A stretch of DNA of 64,000 nucleotides from Chlorokybus atmophyticus (GCA_009103225.1 RHPI01003578.1:126540-190539), one strand, 5' to 3'. Shown: positions 21,352 through 34,060, counted from the stretch's first letter. The notes: generated by a model from the letters alone, not told the origin. Numbers and translations are program-made.

Positions 21352-22830
21352 CTGCAGTGCACAAATGTTAGCACGTGCAGTAATCATGCTCTGTGTCAGT
21401 TGTACATTCATATATACCGTCTGCTATGCAACAGCTGAGTTTTTCTCTGCTAAGCAATACAAGTAGCTGCTAACAAAGAGCACGTTAAGTAATCTAACGG
21501 GTCAATGTCACGTATTATCCAAGCTGGTGGCAACACCCAGCAGCCTGAATGGTTTGCTGCTGTGCATGCAAGTGCACCTTGGTGGTCAGCTGCTGTTCCG
21601 GTGCAGCTGCATGCAGAGAGCGACTGCTGGACGACGCCACCTTGACGGCAGATCTGCAGACAACAATCTTGGCAGGCGATGTCAACAACAACGAACGCAC
21701 CGTCGCCACCGACGCTGGCGCCAACCCCGCCGCCAAGCAGGGCATGGCCGTCTACGCCGACACTAGGGCCAGCGCTAACAGCCGTCGCTTGTCAGTGTCG
21801 GCGCCACGCTCGTTACGAGTCATAACGTACGGCCGAAGCGCGTAACGCCCACATCACTAGCGTGATGCACGGTCTATTGCATCAATACAGGCCGCGAGCC
21901 ATTTCAAGCTCCGGAGCACGCATCTGCAGGGGCGACCTGGGCGCGAATCGCGCGGAGCGAGAGCAGCGCAGGATCTGCACTCGGGCATCCGCCGCTGCAA
22001 TGCGCGGATCGTTATCCATAATATAAACGGCCGATCTTGTGGCTACCAGCGGGGTGGAAAAGTGGACGGGGAAGTTGTCTGAGGTACGTAACGGAGATGT
22101 TTTTGGTACGGCAAGACCAGTCGGTGAAGCCGCCTCCCCACGCGTGGGCAAAGCTGACGTCAGGAAATCCATTGTCTGCCACTTTGTTTGGTCTTCAGGC
22201 GCTCTCGGCCACCTTTTCAGTCGGACAGCCGACCGAAATATCGTTTCGCCACGCACACTGCGTCACAAATGATTGAGCGTTCAAGGTTTACAGGATTCCA
22301 CCGTGCCATCAGACAAACCCAAGCCGCTATTTGCCCTGATCCATGAATGGATAAATGAAACGCGCACGCGGCCCCCCTGGCTGGTACCATGGGGCATGGA
22401 CCATACATGCCGCATGGTCCATCCGGACAGCGGAGCGGGGCTTAAAAGATCGCTGCCCGACCCGTTCATGCACACGACCAACATGACGTATTCTATGAAT
22501 CACGCAAACTGAACAGCATACCGGCCGACCGTCGGCTCAGTCGGAATTCCACCTTCAAACATCAAGCGGATTCAACGGTTGCCGGCTGGCCGGTCGGCCG
22601 CCGTCCCCGCCGGTTGGGCAAAAGTTGCGCCCCTTTTTTCCGTTCCGCTCCGTTGCGTGCACAACACAGGAGGAATGCCGGTACATGGAAATGTCATTAT
22701 GCCTCATGAAAAGTGAATTCTCAGACTGGAATAGGGCTGCCGGCCCTGTAGTCTAGGCTTACAGGGTACATTCCGCCGTTCTCATTTGCGTTGGGGCAAA
22801 GCGTGAGAGAGAGCGCCCAAGCGCGAGAGA
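21352..22830. other. upstream region; possible presequence exon; GGCCGACC-rich tract
   Basis: A minus-strand frame at 21745-21515 opens MPCLAAGLAPASVATVRSLL and is serine/alanine/arginine-rich. It could be a targeting exon for the exonuclease gene, but the splice is unproven. From about 22500 to 22640 the sequence is rich in ccggccgacc/ggccggtcgg palindromic motifs, probably repeat-derived. No other gene is supported. Confidence 0.4.
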
Positions 22831-23169
22831 GTGGAAAAAGTGGGCACTGGACCCACGAATCGGGTGTCAGTAAAGCAGGCTTTAACCCCCCGTTTTTGCT
22901 TAAGGTTGACATCATCATTATCAGCTGCTGTGGTCGGCGGCGCCGACGCCTACGCCCACGCCCACGCCGCGGAGGTGTTGCGGGCAGCGGCGGCGGCGGC
23001 TTCCCGTCAAGGGACGTTCACGAGAGAGGTTAGGGTTAGGGCGGCTGGCGAGGTCTTGGAGGCTACGGTGACGGATACAGGGTTGATCTGCTGGGACGGG
23101 CCAAACGCCGCCGCCGTCGCCGCCGCCGCCGTGGCTGCCTTCCAGCAGCGGCGGGGAGGGCATAGCTGA
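22831..23169 (+). CDS. hypothetical alanine-rich ORF
   Basis: A 112-residue frame. Its second half looks natural (VRVRAAGEVLEATVTDTGLI, CWDGPNAAAVAAAAVAAF). It is followed in another frame by a proline run and a donor (gtaagc) at about 23347, so it may belong to a spliced gene or to the 5' part of the MYB transcript. No family recognised. The twice-repeated ttaggg inside it is codon usage, not telomere. Confidence 0.3.
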   Translation: MEKVGTGPTNRVSVKQALTPRFCLRLTSSLSAAVVGGADAYAHAHAAEVLRAAAAAASRQGTFTREVRVRAAGEVLEATVTDTGLICWDGPNAAAVAAAAVAAFQQRRGGHS

Positions 23170-23740
23170 GTGCGATTAAGGCTCAGGGGCAGCGCTCGCC
23201 GTGGACATGGCTTCCCTGGCGAGGGCTGTGGCCAGTGCCACACGGTGACAACAACCACGCCGCCCGTTGAGAAGCCCCAGCCGCCTCCTCCTCCTCCTCC
23301 TTCACTGGCACGGGGGAGCAGTGGCCGCGAGGGCCACGGGCTGCTGGTAAGCACTTGACGTTGACAGTGACATTGAAACAGGCCATGTTGCTGCTCAATC
23401 CGTGCTTGCACGTCAGTTCGTGCATTGGGTTGCGCCTTTGCGTGCATACTGGCCAGCACCTCTTGAGAGCTGAAGTCTGTCAGTGTAGTCTGCGCAGTGG
23501 CTGTTGCCTTGTCGCATCCGCGTATGCACCAGCAGCAAGCTTCCGTTCATACAACCTGTTAGCTGGGTCTTGCAGTCTTGTCAGGTTCCATGTCCCTGGC
23601 TTTCTTGTACAGTGTTTTTGCTCTTTCAGCAACCAGCCATTGACTGCTAGCTGACCTTTGCCTTCTGTGTTACAGGCGGTGAGTTTTGCTGGTGCACAAC
23701 AGAAGTGGGCCGAATACTTCGCGGTAACACCTCGTGAAAC

Positions 23741-25345
23741 ATGGTGCCACTGGGTCACTCCTTGTCCGATGACTCTCTCAGCCCCATCTCATCAGGCTCT
23801 GTCGACCACTCTCACCAGCAGAACTCACCGCACTCCGGCAGGTCAGTTGAGCTGTTGCTGTCAAGCTGTCTGGCGCTACCTCCAGACACTGTGTGCTGGA
23901 TGCTGATTGTTGGCTCCTCTATTGCACAGCGTTAATGCCGGCGGTGGGCCCATGCGACGGGTCACAAAGAAGCCATACTTCTGGACAAAAGAGGAGGACG
24001 ATCTTCTCCGCCATGCCGTGCAGCTGTACAACGGCCGCAACTGGAAGAAGATAGGTGTGTGGCCTTGCAGTCTGAACAGCTGCCAATTGACATGCCTGTT
24101 CTGAGCACTGGCCCTGCTGCTAGTTGCTAATGAGCTTTCGTCTCTTTGACCCGCAGCAAAGTTCTTTTCGGACCGGAACGACACTCAGTGTCGTCAGCAC
24201 TGGCACAAAGTCCTGAACCCGGACCTCATCAAGGGCAACTGGACCAAAGATGAGGATGACATCATCGTCACCATGGTTAAAAAAGTTGGCACGAAGAAGT
24301 GGTCGCTGATAGCGGAGCAACTTGTGGGCCGGACGGACATGCAGTGCAGGCAGCGGTGGCTCAATAAGCTCAACCCTGAGATCCGCCGCGAGGTCTGGAC
24401 TGAGGAGGAGAATGACATCCTCGCCAAGGCACACGCCAAGTTTGGCAACAAGTGGGTTGAGATCGCAAAGTTCCTGCCCGGAAGGTAACAATGCTGTTGC
24501 TGGCAACTGCGTGTCTGAAGCCTTTGCTGGCAACTTTGTGCTGTTGGCTGACCTGTGAGTGCGCATGTTGCAGGACAAGCAAGTCCATCATGGAGCACTG
24601 GACCAGCATGGAGGCCAGGAAGCGTGACACAATGCGTGAGCTGGAGAAGCTTGATGCCATCCTTGGTCGCAAGAAGCCCGGCTCCGCCAATGGTGCCACG
24701 AGTGTCTCAGACTTCAGCCAGCACCAGCTGCAGGACCCCTCGAACATGAGGTTTACGGAAGTCATGCGTCAGACTCTGCTTGAGCAACAGCAACAACAAC
24801 AACAGCAGCAACAGCAGCAGCAGCAGCTACAGCAACAACAGCTGCAGCTGCCTCAGCTGCAGCTGTCCGCTCAGCAGCAACAGCAGCTGCCAGCGCTGTT
24901 TCAGCCAACCAATGCTGTGAGTTTCAACCATCTGCACATCCCGCAGCCACAACACCAGCAGCAGCAGCAGCAGCAACAGCAGCTGCAGCTTTTGCCCAGC
25001 ACTCCGCCTCCTCCACGCCATTCTTCACCTGTTGGTGCCAACATGCTGTTCATGATGGCGGCGCACCCCCAGGTGGACACGGCGCCGCCCCCGACTCCGC
25101 CTCAGCACCATTTTAGCAGCGGCCCTGCTGCACAGCAGTGGCCGTACACGACGACGTTGCCCATGTCGGTGGTTGCCCCCTCGCAGTGGACCATGCCGAG
25201 CTGCAACATGCAGAGCGCAAACCCACTTGTCGGCTCGTGGCCGCCCAGTTACAGCAACGGGTCTCTTGCCGCCCACATCTTGCGGCCGACTCCGCGACCC
25301 ATGGCCATGCACAGGCCGGGTGGGATGGACGTTGGGGGGCTCTGA
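23741..25345 (+). CDS. three-repeat MYB transcription factor (3R-MYB/c-Myb type)
   Basis: The exons 23741-23841, 23930-24054, 24157-24484 and 24574-25345 are in phase throughout (441 residues). Three SANT/MYB repeats sit at about 47-96, 99-148 and 151-197, each with its spaced tryptophans: R1 YFWTKEEDDLLRHAV to HWHKVLNP, R2 IKGNWTKDEDDIIVTMVKK to RQRWLNKLNP, R3 REVWTEEENDILAKAH to SIMEHW. Plant R1R2R3 MYBs regulate G2/M genes and metazoan c-Myb members act in proliferation, so cell-cycle control is plausible but inferred. The C-terminal half is low-complexity, with polyglutamine tracts at about 255-270 and 325-340 encoded by mixed CAG/CAA codons, which suggests selection for the protein rather than a pure DNA repeat. 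An intron splits R1, as often in this family. Confidence 0.93.
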
Positions 25346-26596
25346 TTGGCACCAACTACACACCTGAGGAATGTTGTTGAGAGATACACGCACACGTGAG
25401 GCAGAGACAGCACCACTACAAGTTACTTAGGAAGCTGAGACCAAGTACAGGAGCCAGGACGGCAGCAAAGTTGGAGTTAAGCTATATATATCTAGGTTTT
25501 TGAACAGTCGCACCGTACATACGCACTTCCACACCGCACAGGTGTGAGAGCGCTCTCCACGTAGGAGGTAGAGTAGGGCCAGAGGGCCACTTAGGAAAGG
25601 AGAGTGGAGGCGTTCGCGGGAGAGTAGTGTGCATTTTTCCAATTCTTGGACTGTGCATAGCAGAACGCTGTGCAGGAGTCTGCCAGCCTTCTCTACAGTG
25701 TAGACTAGGAAGACAGGGACTACAGTGCTGCCAATGCACACATTGAATACAGTTACCCAGCGGTTGATGCCTACAAGGTTCCCTGCCTGTTGGTGTGAGT
25801 GATTTGTGTGCTGCTTGTGTTGGCAACAGTGGCTCCATGCTGCGCCCATGAATGGAGATGCAAGCCGACGCCTGCCAACCCAGTTATGGTAATCCAGATT
25901 GCAAGTGTGGGACCCGGTGCTCATTGCAGAAGCACTTGTACATGCACATGTACAATGTGCGCTTGTAGTCTGGAGACCTGTGCTACTTTGTAATGACCAC
26001 AGCTGGCGCACTTCGGCATCTGCTATTGCAGCCCGTCATCTGTGTCTTGCTGTGTGGGTTGGCTGTATGTGTGCCTCCTGTGACAACTCTGCCGTGGCAT
26101 GTACTGGACACAAGAACTTGTACACATGCATCACTTGCAGTTTTGTACACACTGCTGTGCATACATGCATGCACACATGGACAAACGTTTTTTGTTCTGC
26201 TTGCAGTTGCAGCAACGCTTGCGTTGAGGCTCGGCATAAGCAGAGACTCAGCACACGATTTCCAACCGCAGCGCTCACAAAACCACTACCCTGTACAGTC
26301 TGCATGCAGGATTGGCTAGTGTATTCTCAGAGCTTGTGCTTTCTGTTTGTCGCCAGCAACAACTTTGATTCCCAAAATCCTTCCTCGACAAGAGTTTTGA
26401 CTGCTGCCACGCATTGCTGTGGTGAGTCCTGGTAATCACTGTTGGATACATTGAACAAGTTGACAGCACTGCAATCTCACCATGGCCTGTGATGCTACAC
26501 CACCTGCAGGTTTTCTGCGGCTTGCATTGCTCACACATTGCCTGTCGCCTAACATATTTTCACCAGTGTCTTCAAAACCTTAAGTTAATGGTGTCT
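25346..26596. other. intergenic between convergent genes
   Basis: About 1.25 kb between the MYB and TCF25 stops. TG/CA-rich, with several overlapping open frames, none with protein-like composition. Confidence 0.55.
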
Positions 26597-29500
26597 TCAT
26601 CCCGCAGACGGCTCTTCCACTTCAGTCGCACGCGCAGCGTCCTCGTAGTCGACCCATGGCAGCAGGCTGCTCAGAAAGACCCGCAGCGGGTGGCCCTCAT
26701 CCAGATCCTGTGTTGTGTTGTGTTGTGTACATGTGTGCGCACGGACAGTTTGTGCCAACAAACACACAACCACAGGATGGTCCATGGAAGCGAATGTGTG
26801 GTAGTGTACCTTTGCAAGGCTCACTCTGCGCCTTGCTTTGTTGGCTGCGTCCATGACAGAATGGCGCCACTGCCGCGCACGCTCACGCAGTTCCCAGGGC
26901 ACAGCCTTCATGTACGACTCTATACACGGCAATGCATACACGAGCGTGGCCTCGCCACCAAAGTCCGCCACCTGTACGTGCTCGTACCTGCATGGATACA
27001 AGTGTAAACGACTGTAACGCGAGTTCAGCAAAAGTGTACCAAACACTTGGCTCGGTTCGGCTAGTCATCTTACTCATTGTGTGCGGAGTGTGGGAAAGCT
27101 GCGTTGCGTATGAGAGCCCACTCTTGCGCGCTCACGCCGTCGACACGCGCATCATCTGCGCAAGCACGCGTGGCGCAGCGCCTGAGCCATGCCTGATGGC
27201 GTGAGTCTTGCCACCACTTGTGATGCCGTTCTGTTCAGCAGGAGGAGAGTCTTTCCATATTTTGCTGACCAAGTAGGAGCAGGGTCAGTCATACTTGCCT
27301 GCGTATATGTCGGCCAAGTGGTCTGCTGTGGCACTTTGGGCGGAAGGTTTAAACAACTGCGACTGCGACACTCGAACCCATGTGCTGTCCAGCTTGATGC
27401 TTGCCTACAGGGGGCACACATTGAACACCAATGATGACACAACTAGAGCACGTGTTAGTCATGCACACAGATAGCCGCATAAGCACATGCATGCACACGC
27501 CCTCACACACGCGCATGCGCTTACGCTTACCTTGTGCAGCAGTTTGAGCAGGACATAAGGGTGAAGCCAGAGTGCTTGAACAAGGAGGTCATCAGCCGTA
27601 AGCGTGCCATCACCACCACTGTCCAACATGAGAGCGCGTGACTCGTGCACATATGCCGCAGCGGCAATGGAGAACGAATAGCTCGGGAAGAGGCCAAGGC
27701 ACATCTCCCTCTTCTGCTCCATGACACGCTGAGTATGAAACAAACAACAGGTGAGCTGAATTCTGTGAGCAAGAACGACCAACAACTATGCATATGACAA
27801 GAGCATGCCTTTAACAAGTCCCCACGCCCACACGCAAGGGCAACGTGGTCGAGCATGAAGCGTGCACCGATGGGGTCGCCCGCAGGGTCCAGAGCAAGCA
27901 GCAGCTTCACAACCTCCAATGCACGGTTGTTGTTGGCGGCGGCACCACTTTGTCTACATAACAGTTGCGCGTGGCGGAAGAGCGCGACAAACAGCGGCTG
28001 GTTTTCTTCAACCTCAAACCGCATCCTACAGATAACAGCGACTGTGTGCATGCGAATGAGTACGCATGTGCATGCGCATGCCAACTCAAAGAGGAGTTTT
28101 ACTCTCACCGGCACTGTGCGGATGCGGGATCAAACCATGGGTGCCATGCGCACTCCAGGGAGTACACCGCGCGTTCCACAAGCTCACTGGCCTGTTGCAA
28201 CTCGCCCGCCATTCGATATATCTGTATGAACAAGTTCAGCACAACACGGATGAAGCAGCCCTATGCCCATGTTAACAACATGCGCACACACGCACAAACG
28301 CAAACACACGCACTTGCGCCTCCGCACACACAGCAGACCTCTGCAAGTGCGAGCAGGCAGTCAACGTGATACGGCTCGCGGACAAGCAGCTTGCCGAGTT
28401 CACGAGCGACGTGCATCCCATCGTTGTTGTCCATGCAGTCATGGTACTTGGCCTGAACCAGTTTATACGCAGACGAGTACACATACTGAAAGGTCCCGTC
28501 TGCTCTAAACTCCATTGAGACGCCCGCGTCCCACCGCGGCCATGTCTCACGTGGCTTGACCAGCAGGCCCTTCTTCACCACGCGCGTGCCTGACCTGTGC
28601 GTGTTGTTGTTGTTGTTGTGACCGCGCCGCGACAACAACAACCCGCGCGGCCGTGAAGAAGAAGAGGTGGATGATGCTGTTTGCACGCGCAGAAGATAGT
28701 GCGTATCGATTGCGAAGGCGTCTCCAACATCATCGACAGCGTGCGAGTTGTTGCCTCTGTTTGTGGAAGAAGCTGAAGAAGAGGCTGGTTCACCCCGGTT
28801 GGGAAAAGGTAGTTCAATGGCTTCATTCTGCTGCGTGTCGAGGGCAGCCAGCAGCTCCTCTACCTCACGCTCTTCCTGTCAGTGATCCTATGATTATTCT
28901 TTCCTACACAATTACATCAAACAACACAGTTTCTGCAAGGAGATCACATTAGTATTATGTCTTGCCTGCGGAATTGCGTTTGTCAGCTTCTTCTGTTTGC
29001 TGTTTCTGCTGCTGTTGCTCTGTTGCTTGTTGCGTTGTTGTTGTGTGCGTCCTGACGTGGATGGGCCCTATGTATGAAGGGTACAGCTGTGAGGCAACAG
29101 CCAGAGTAACACTGGTAATGCCCCCCTAATGCCACGAGAGCGCAACATGCGCTGAAATGCGCTTCCTACACACTTTACACAAGCAGGCAGGCAGTTGCAA
29201 GTAAGCTGGCGTAAACACACAATGTAGTCCTGTTGCATGTTGGACACAACTCTGCAGGTGCTTGCATGACAAGACGATGGGGACAACAACAAGCCGTCAT
29301 CATGGTTGTTGTGTGTCGTTAATGTTGCTGTTGTCAGCTCGACTGTATTAAACAATCACACGAGTGAAACATGCCAAACAAATAGCAATATGACAAATGC
29401 TTTTCAATAAAACACACCACACAAAGAGCAATAACCCAAATTGCACGCACAAGGTGTCTTCACCCTCAAGCAACTTTCACACCTGCTCAGCTGCGCCATC

Positions 29501-29606
29501 AATGTCCTCGTCCTCGCCCTCATCCTCGCCATCCTCATCCTCCTCTCCGCCCTCTCCGCCCAGCAGCTGGAACGACGGTGCCGAAGCCTGGGTGCCACCG
29601 TCCTCC

Positions 29607-29640
<34 letters not shown>

Positions 29641-29740
29641 GGTCGTCGTGGGCATGGTCACGGGCAAGCTGCTGCTGCTGCTGCTGCTGCTGCTGGAGCT
29701 GCTGCGCCTGCTGCACGCGCCGCAGCATGCGGAACGCCAT
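26597..29740 (-). CDS. TCF25: TCF25/Rqc1 homologue, ribosome quality control factor
   Basis: Ten exons, 29740-29483, 29067-28966, 28875-28339, 28221-28109, 28025-27809, 27728-27531, 27404-27299, 27230-27074, 26987-26810 and 26707-26597, give 658 residues in continuous phase. It opens MAFRMLRRVQQAQQL, then a glutamine run and a nine-aspartate run, matching the acidic N-terminus of TCF25. A basic exon (RNSKQKKLTNAIPQ) and EVEELLAALD follow. The conserved region runs from RETWPRWDAGVSMEF through REPYHVDCLLALAEV, ELVERAVYSLECAWHPWF, ENQPLFVALFRHAQLL, ALEVVKLLLALDPAGDPIG and LADIYAERHHKWWQ to PLRVFLSSLLPW. Rqc1/TCF25 works with Ltn1/Listerin and NEMF on stalled 60S subunits and steers K48 ubiquitin linkage. 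Three introns begin with GC (donors beside 28966, 27809 and 27299); each is required to keep frame. Confidence 0.93.
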
Positions 29741-30370
29741 GCTGTCAGGGGACAACGAGGAGGACGTGCACAAGGAGGAGACCACGGACGGAGAGACGGC
29801 ACAATGCTACCGCCTGCCGTTGCCGCCACCTGCCATCAACTATCCCATACGCTCTGTGCAGTAGTGTTTTACTCAGCGATGTGGACGGCACTCTCGCTCT
29901 CGGTCTACTGCTTCTGCACAGGCAGGCTTGAAGCGAGCAACTAATGCAGCAACATCGAATTGAGTTGACTTACAACACATCAAACATACTGCAGCAGACA
30001 CTGATTTGTTGCCACAGTGATGATGGGAAAGGCTATCCGGGCTACATCATGGTTGCCCATGTGTGGGTAAGGTTGCAGCAGTGTGCATGGGCTGACACCG
30101 ATGTGCAAGCGCCGAAGCTGCTTTTCTTGCTGGCATGGAACATTGGAGTGCTGCGCACGCATCCCATTGGCAGTCTCACGCGGTGGCGAGTGCGTGCTCA
30201 TGCGTGCCCATAGCATCATCAATCACAACAAAACCTGCAGAAGCAAGCACACTCAAACCCTTTCTATACACTTCGGACACTCTCACAAGCCGCACACAAC
30301 TGGCAAAACTGTCCACGTAGCACACTACAAGCCCTACAAACACTACATAAAGCTCTTTCTTTGCCCCACA
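29741..30370. other. intergenic
   Basis: About 630 bp between the TCF25 start and the stop of the coiled-coil gene, both on the minus strand. No supported gene. Holds the TCF25 promoter. Confidence 0.55.
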
Positions 30371-32655
30371 CTACGCTTCTTCAGCAGCATTAGACCTTCT
30401 CACTTTGACCTTTGTCCCACCCTCATCATCACCCTCATCGGACAACAACTCTTTGATCTCCGAGCTGATCACCGCCCGCAGCGCGAGTATCATCTTTTCT
30501 TTGGAGCGCAACTCGTCCTCCAGTCGCGCGCACCTCGTCACGAGCTCCACGTCATGAACATGGTTGTTGTTGTTGTGGTGGTTGTTGCTGTTGTCATCAG
30601 TTGTTCTATGCATCTCTGCTTCAAGACGGCGCTTCATCGCCCTCGCCTCGCGCTGCCAGTACTCGATTTCTGTGCAAAGTGGTGAACGAGAAGCATCAGC
30701 AAGCTTTGCGGTACTGGCAGTGTGTGTGCGTGCAAGTGCATGGTGTTCTGGTGTATGCATGTCTTGCCTGCGGCATTGCAGTCGCACTGTGATTCCAGCG
30801 TGCGGATGCTATCTTCGAGCCCAGTCAGCCGCTGAATCTCTTCCCTCGCCTGCTCCAGCTCACCTCGCAGGGACGTGGCCGTCACCGCAAGCTGGGCCTC
30901 GCGATCCCGCGCGTCCATCATCTGGGAGAGACACGCACACATGATACCATGATCTTAAAACCCAACAACAGAGACACGCGTGGAGGCGAGCGACATCAGA
31001 CATAGCATATGCTCGCTTGCAGTACGATGTACCGCCATTGCATATGCACACATCACAAGCACGGCCAAACGATATGGTGATTCATAACGTTATACTGCAG
31101 CACTTGACTTCATGAGCTACTAGATACTTGATGGTTGATGAGATCCCACACACACCATACGACAACACATTGGAGATGTATCAAGCCCGATGCACCTGCG
31201 AGACTCACACAGCCTCTCACCTCCTGTTCGAGCATCTCGTTCACCCGTTTCAGCTCCTCCACCTTCACCTCCACCTTCACCCCACCACCATGACCCCTCC
31301 TCCCCTGTCCCTGCTGCTGCTGTTGTTGTTGTTCTGTCAACGCCGCGACCTTGGCCGCGAACAACCTCTCCCGCGCCGCGAGGGACGCGTCGCGCGCGGC
31401 GAGTAGAGTTTCAGACTCGGCCAGCGCGAGAGCGTGGGCGGAGGAAGAGGTCGCCTCGGCCTCAGCCTCGGCGCAACGACTGGACCAGTGGGCCACCTGT
31501 GGTATGGATGATGGTGACGATGATGATGATGATGATGATGGTGATTGCCGTGCGTGTATCCCGACGGTCGTGACCTGTGCTGTTCATGCTGCTGGTTACG
31601 TCATCATGTGTGTTGTATGTATACACACGTATCGACAACGGTGACAGTGACGATGAAGGCTACGTAGGTGCATACGATACGTGCAGTGATAACACGCACA
31701 TGCGTCCGTATTGATATGGTCGCAATCATGCACGTGGTCGTGCGAACGCCCGTCCATGTGCGTGCGTGAGCGTGTGCGTGCACATGTGTTTGTGTGTGCG
31801 CACGCGCATGTATGCATGTACTAGATACACGACGAGCATCACGCGATCTCACCTCAGCTTCCAGCGACTCGATCCTCTCTCTCGCCGCATTATTCTCCTC
31901 TCTATCCTGCATCCCTCTCTCTCCTTCTTGGTGTAGCTGCGCTTGTTGTTGTTGATGTTGTCGCTGGTGCTGTCGTTGCAACTTGTGCTGGCGCCGCTTC
32001 TCTCGTCGATGCGTCAGGAGCTCGTAGGCGAGGTAGGTTGCGGAGGCGACGGCGACGGCGAGAGGGAGGTAGAAGGAGAAGGCGCGGGAGAGAGAGGGAG
32101 GAGGGGTTGAGGGTGGGGGTGCGGCCGCCACAATACACACCTGGGAATGCACTTGGGTTTGCAATGATAGCATCATTCTCTAGCTCTTCTATAACTGCTT
32201 TGAAACATGCCAGTCTGGTTGTGGTTCTCGTGCATGTGTGTGCGCGCATGTGCGCGTGCGTGTGCACTTGTGCATAAAAACGGTTGTCTTGCACACATGC
32301 ATGCACATGTGAGCGCTTATGCTTGCATAGATGTGCGCTCACACACAAGCGCAAACACATGCACACATACATGCGTGCACACCTGATTGTTCCGCAGCTG
32401 TGGTTCAGACTGAGTGCCAGTTGTGGTTGACACGCACGCCACCGCGCGCAAGGCGGTTGCATTCTTCCTCTTCCTCCTCTTCTCCTGATGCTTGTTGTGG
32501 CTCACTTTCTGGTTGATGTGCTTTGTAGTCAAGCCGCCAGCGCCGTGGACGTCTTTACCATTTCTGAGCGGAGACAAGGAGAAGGAGGAGGGCAGAGACG
32601 TGCTGGCAGACGATGGCGGCGCCCACCCCACGGTGGACACTGCCGTCGCCATCAC
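30371..32655 (-). CDS. coiled-coil membrane protein, possibly organelle-targeted
   Basis: Five exons, 32655-32383, 32179-31853, 31496-31221, 30921-30768 and 30669-30371, stay in phase (442 residues). The first exon starts at tandem ATGs and is serine- and basic-rich (SVGWAPPSS-like, then KRRKRKNATALRAVACVST), resembling a presequence. Exon 2 has one membrane segment (FYLPLAVAVASATYLAYELL, about 126-145), then a strongly charged glutamine-rich helix. The rest is coiled coil: ESETLLAARDASLAARERLF, EELKRVNEMLEQE, LRGELEQAREEIQRLTGLED, YWQREARAMKRRLEAEM and LEDELRSKEKMILALRA. No enzymatic motif. I do not recognise the family; a membrane-anchored tether or filament-like protein is the natural guess. 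The intron after exon 4 uses a GC donor. A broken partial copy of exon 2 lies at 34436-34860. Confidence 0.78.
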
Positions 32656-33256
32656 CTCCTACACAGCGCACCTCAGGCTATCAACCCAACAATCCAACAA
32701 TCATGCAGTCCAACAATGAAGTCATGCGTGCATGCAGTGTGAAGCCAACCACTCGCTTACTTGCCAGTGTCAAAGGCGGCGGCGGCAGTGGCTGTACGGC
32801 AGCAATACTTCACTCACACGGCCCTATCAGTGACCGACACTCTCAACGACATGTCCGCCGATGCCGCTGATGTCTTGCATGTGTTTCCGTGCGGACTTTT
32901 TGCCGCTGCTGGGTGCCTATCTTGGTGGTGGATGAGACAGCCTCTTTTTTTTCTTCTTTTTGCGCTTTGATCAACCAGCCAGCTGGCAGCTCTATCCAAA
33001 TGATTGGGATAGAGGCTCCATCATAGAGCTGACTTCAGCACGAACGGAATATGTCGATGAGGCCGTTTTCATGAAGACCAACCATTGAATCCCATACGCA
33101 GCCAACGTGTTGAGTCCTGGCTCTAATTGGGATTCGAGTACACTTGTGAAGCCCAAAAAAACGTCGCCAGGTCTCCGTTCTAACGGCTTAACCAGTTTGA
33201 ATTTGTGGGCCAATAGTTGGGTCAGTAGCGGCGGCGGCGGCGGCGGCGGTAGGGTC
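32656..33256. promoter_or_regulatory. divergent upstream region, coiled-coil gene and broken ubiquitin-like module
   Basis: About 600 bp between the coiled-coil start codon and the first codon of the pseudogenised ubiquitin-like module. The corresponding region in the second copy of the duplication (about 34861-35023) is much shorter. No supported ORF. Confidence 0.4.
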
Positions 33257-34060
33257 ATGACCGTGGTGGTGCGTCAGGACGGGTCAGCGGCGCCGCTACA
33301 GGTGTCGTTGCCCTCGGCGGAAGGGCCTACGGTCGGGACCCTTGAAGGAGCGGATTCGGGACCTGACTGGGTGGGATGTGCGCAAGGTGAATTTCGTGCA
33401 CGAAGGTGAGTTGCTTACTTAGCACTACTGCTGCAAACACCAGTCACATCAGGTCAGAGCATAAGCATGCAGCATGTTTGTAATGCTCACATGAAGCGTT
33501 CAGCATCATCAGCCGCGCATGCCACAATGTGCTTCATGTTTGGCCACTTGCATTTGTCAAAATCGAGATAAACTGCAACTTGCATGTTTGGCCTCCCCCT
33601 CATGTAACTGGTACGCCATTACATGCCGGCTGATACCAGCTGACCTTTTGTATGCATCACTGCGTACACTTTTTCAAGTGCACACCACAAGCGTGTTGTC
33701 AAGCTTGTTTTTGTACTGACAGTTGAACAACCAAACGGTTGGATACCAAGCGACCAAAGACGTTAGTACACATGAAATAGCATCCACAAGGACGCATTGC
33801 ACAATTGAGTCGGTCATATCAGCATGTGTGATTACTGAAGGGAGTCCACGCAATGACAAAAACACACACAGACCTATACAAACAGGAAGGCTGAAGTTGC
33901 ACTGCGCAATGCCAGCACGTTTTGTTTGGGGGCTCTCAGGTGCTGCTTGTCTCATAACGTTTACAAGTTCAATCAGCAATGTTGTTTTCAGGTAAAGTAC
34001 TTAGCAATGACGGTGACAACCTCGCACGTGCTGTTGGATCAGACGCTGCCTCAGCACAAT
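33257..34060 (+). pseudogene. broken copy of the ubiquitin-like exons 1-2
   Basis: 33257-33405 matches exon 1 of the intact gene at 35144-35291: MTVVVRQDGSAAPLQVSLP, then VGTL, then after one inserted base KERIRDLTGWDVRKVNFVHE, ending at a conserved donor. 33992-34060 matches exon 2 (GKVLSNDGDNLARA against GRVLSDDSETLSRA), then loses frame again and meets a stop. The intervening intron is retained at similar length with a conserved tttcag/tttgcag acceptor. No LRR exons follow. So two frameshifts and truncation make it non-functional as a ubiquitin-like/LRR gene. Confidence 0.8.

Noticed and set aside
22500-22640. GGCCGACC-rich palindromic tract as a possible origin or element end
   Set aside because: Short, degenerate and without matching partner repeats nearby; noted only as repeat-like sequence.
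23028-23042. ttagggttaggg, telomere-like repeat
   Set aside because: Only two units, inside an alanine/arginine-rich open frame; a similar single motif near 56810 is also isolated. Chance occurrence is the simplest explanation.
27231-27298. Alternative shorter introns of 30 or 34 nt in TCF25
   Set aside because: Both keep an open frame for a while, but only the 68-nt choice (acceptor before 27230) restores the family sequence LADIYAERHHKWWQ and the correct phase into the next exon.
29598-29640. GTC repeat (poly-aspartate) as a disease-type repeat expansion
   Set aside because: The acidic run is expected at this place in TCF25 proteins, so it is probably functional composition rather than an abnormal expansion.
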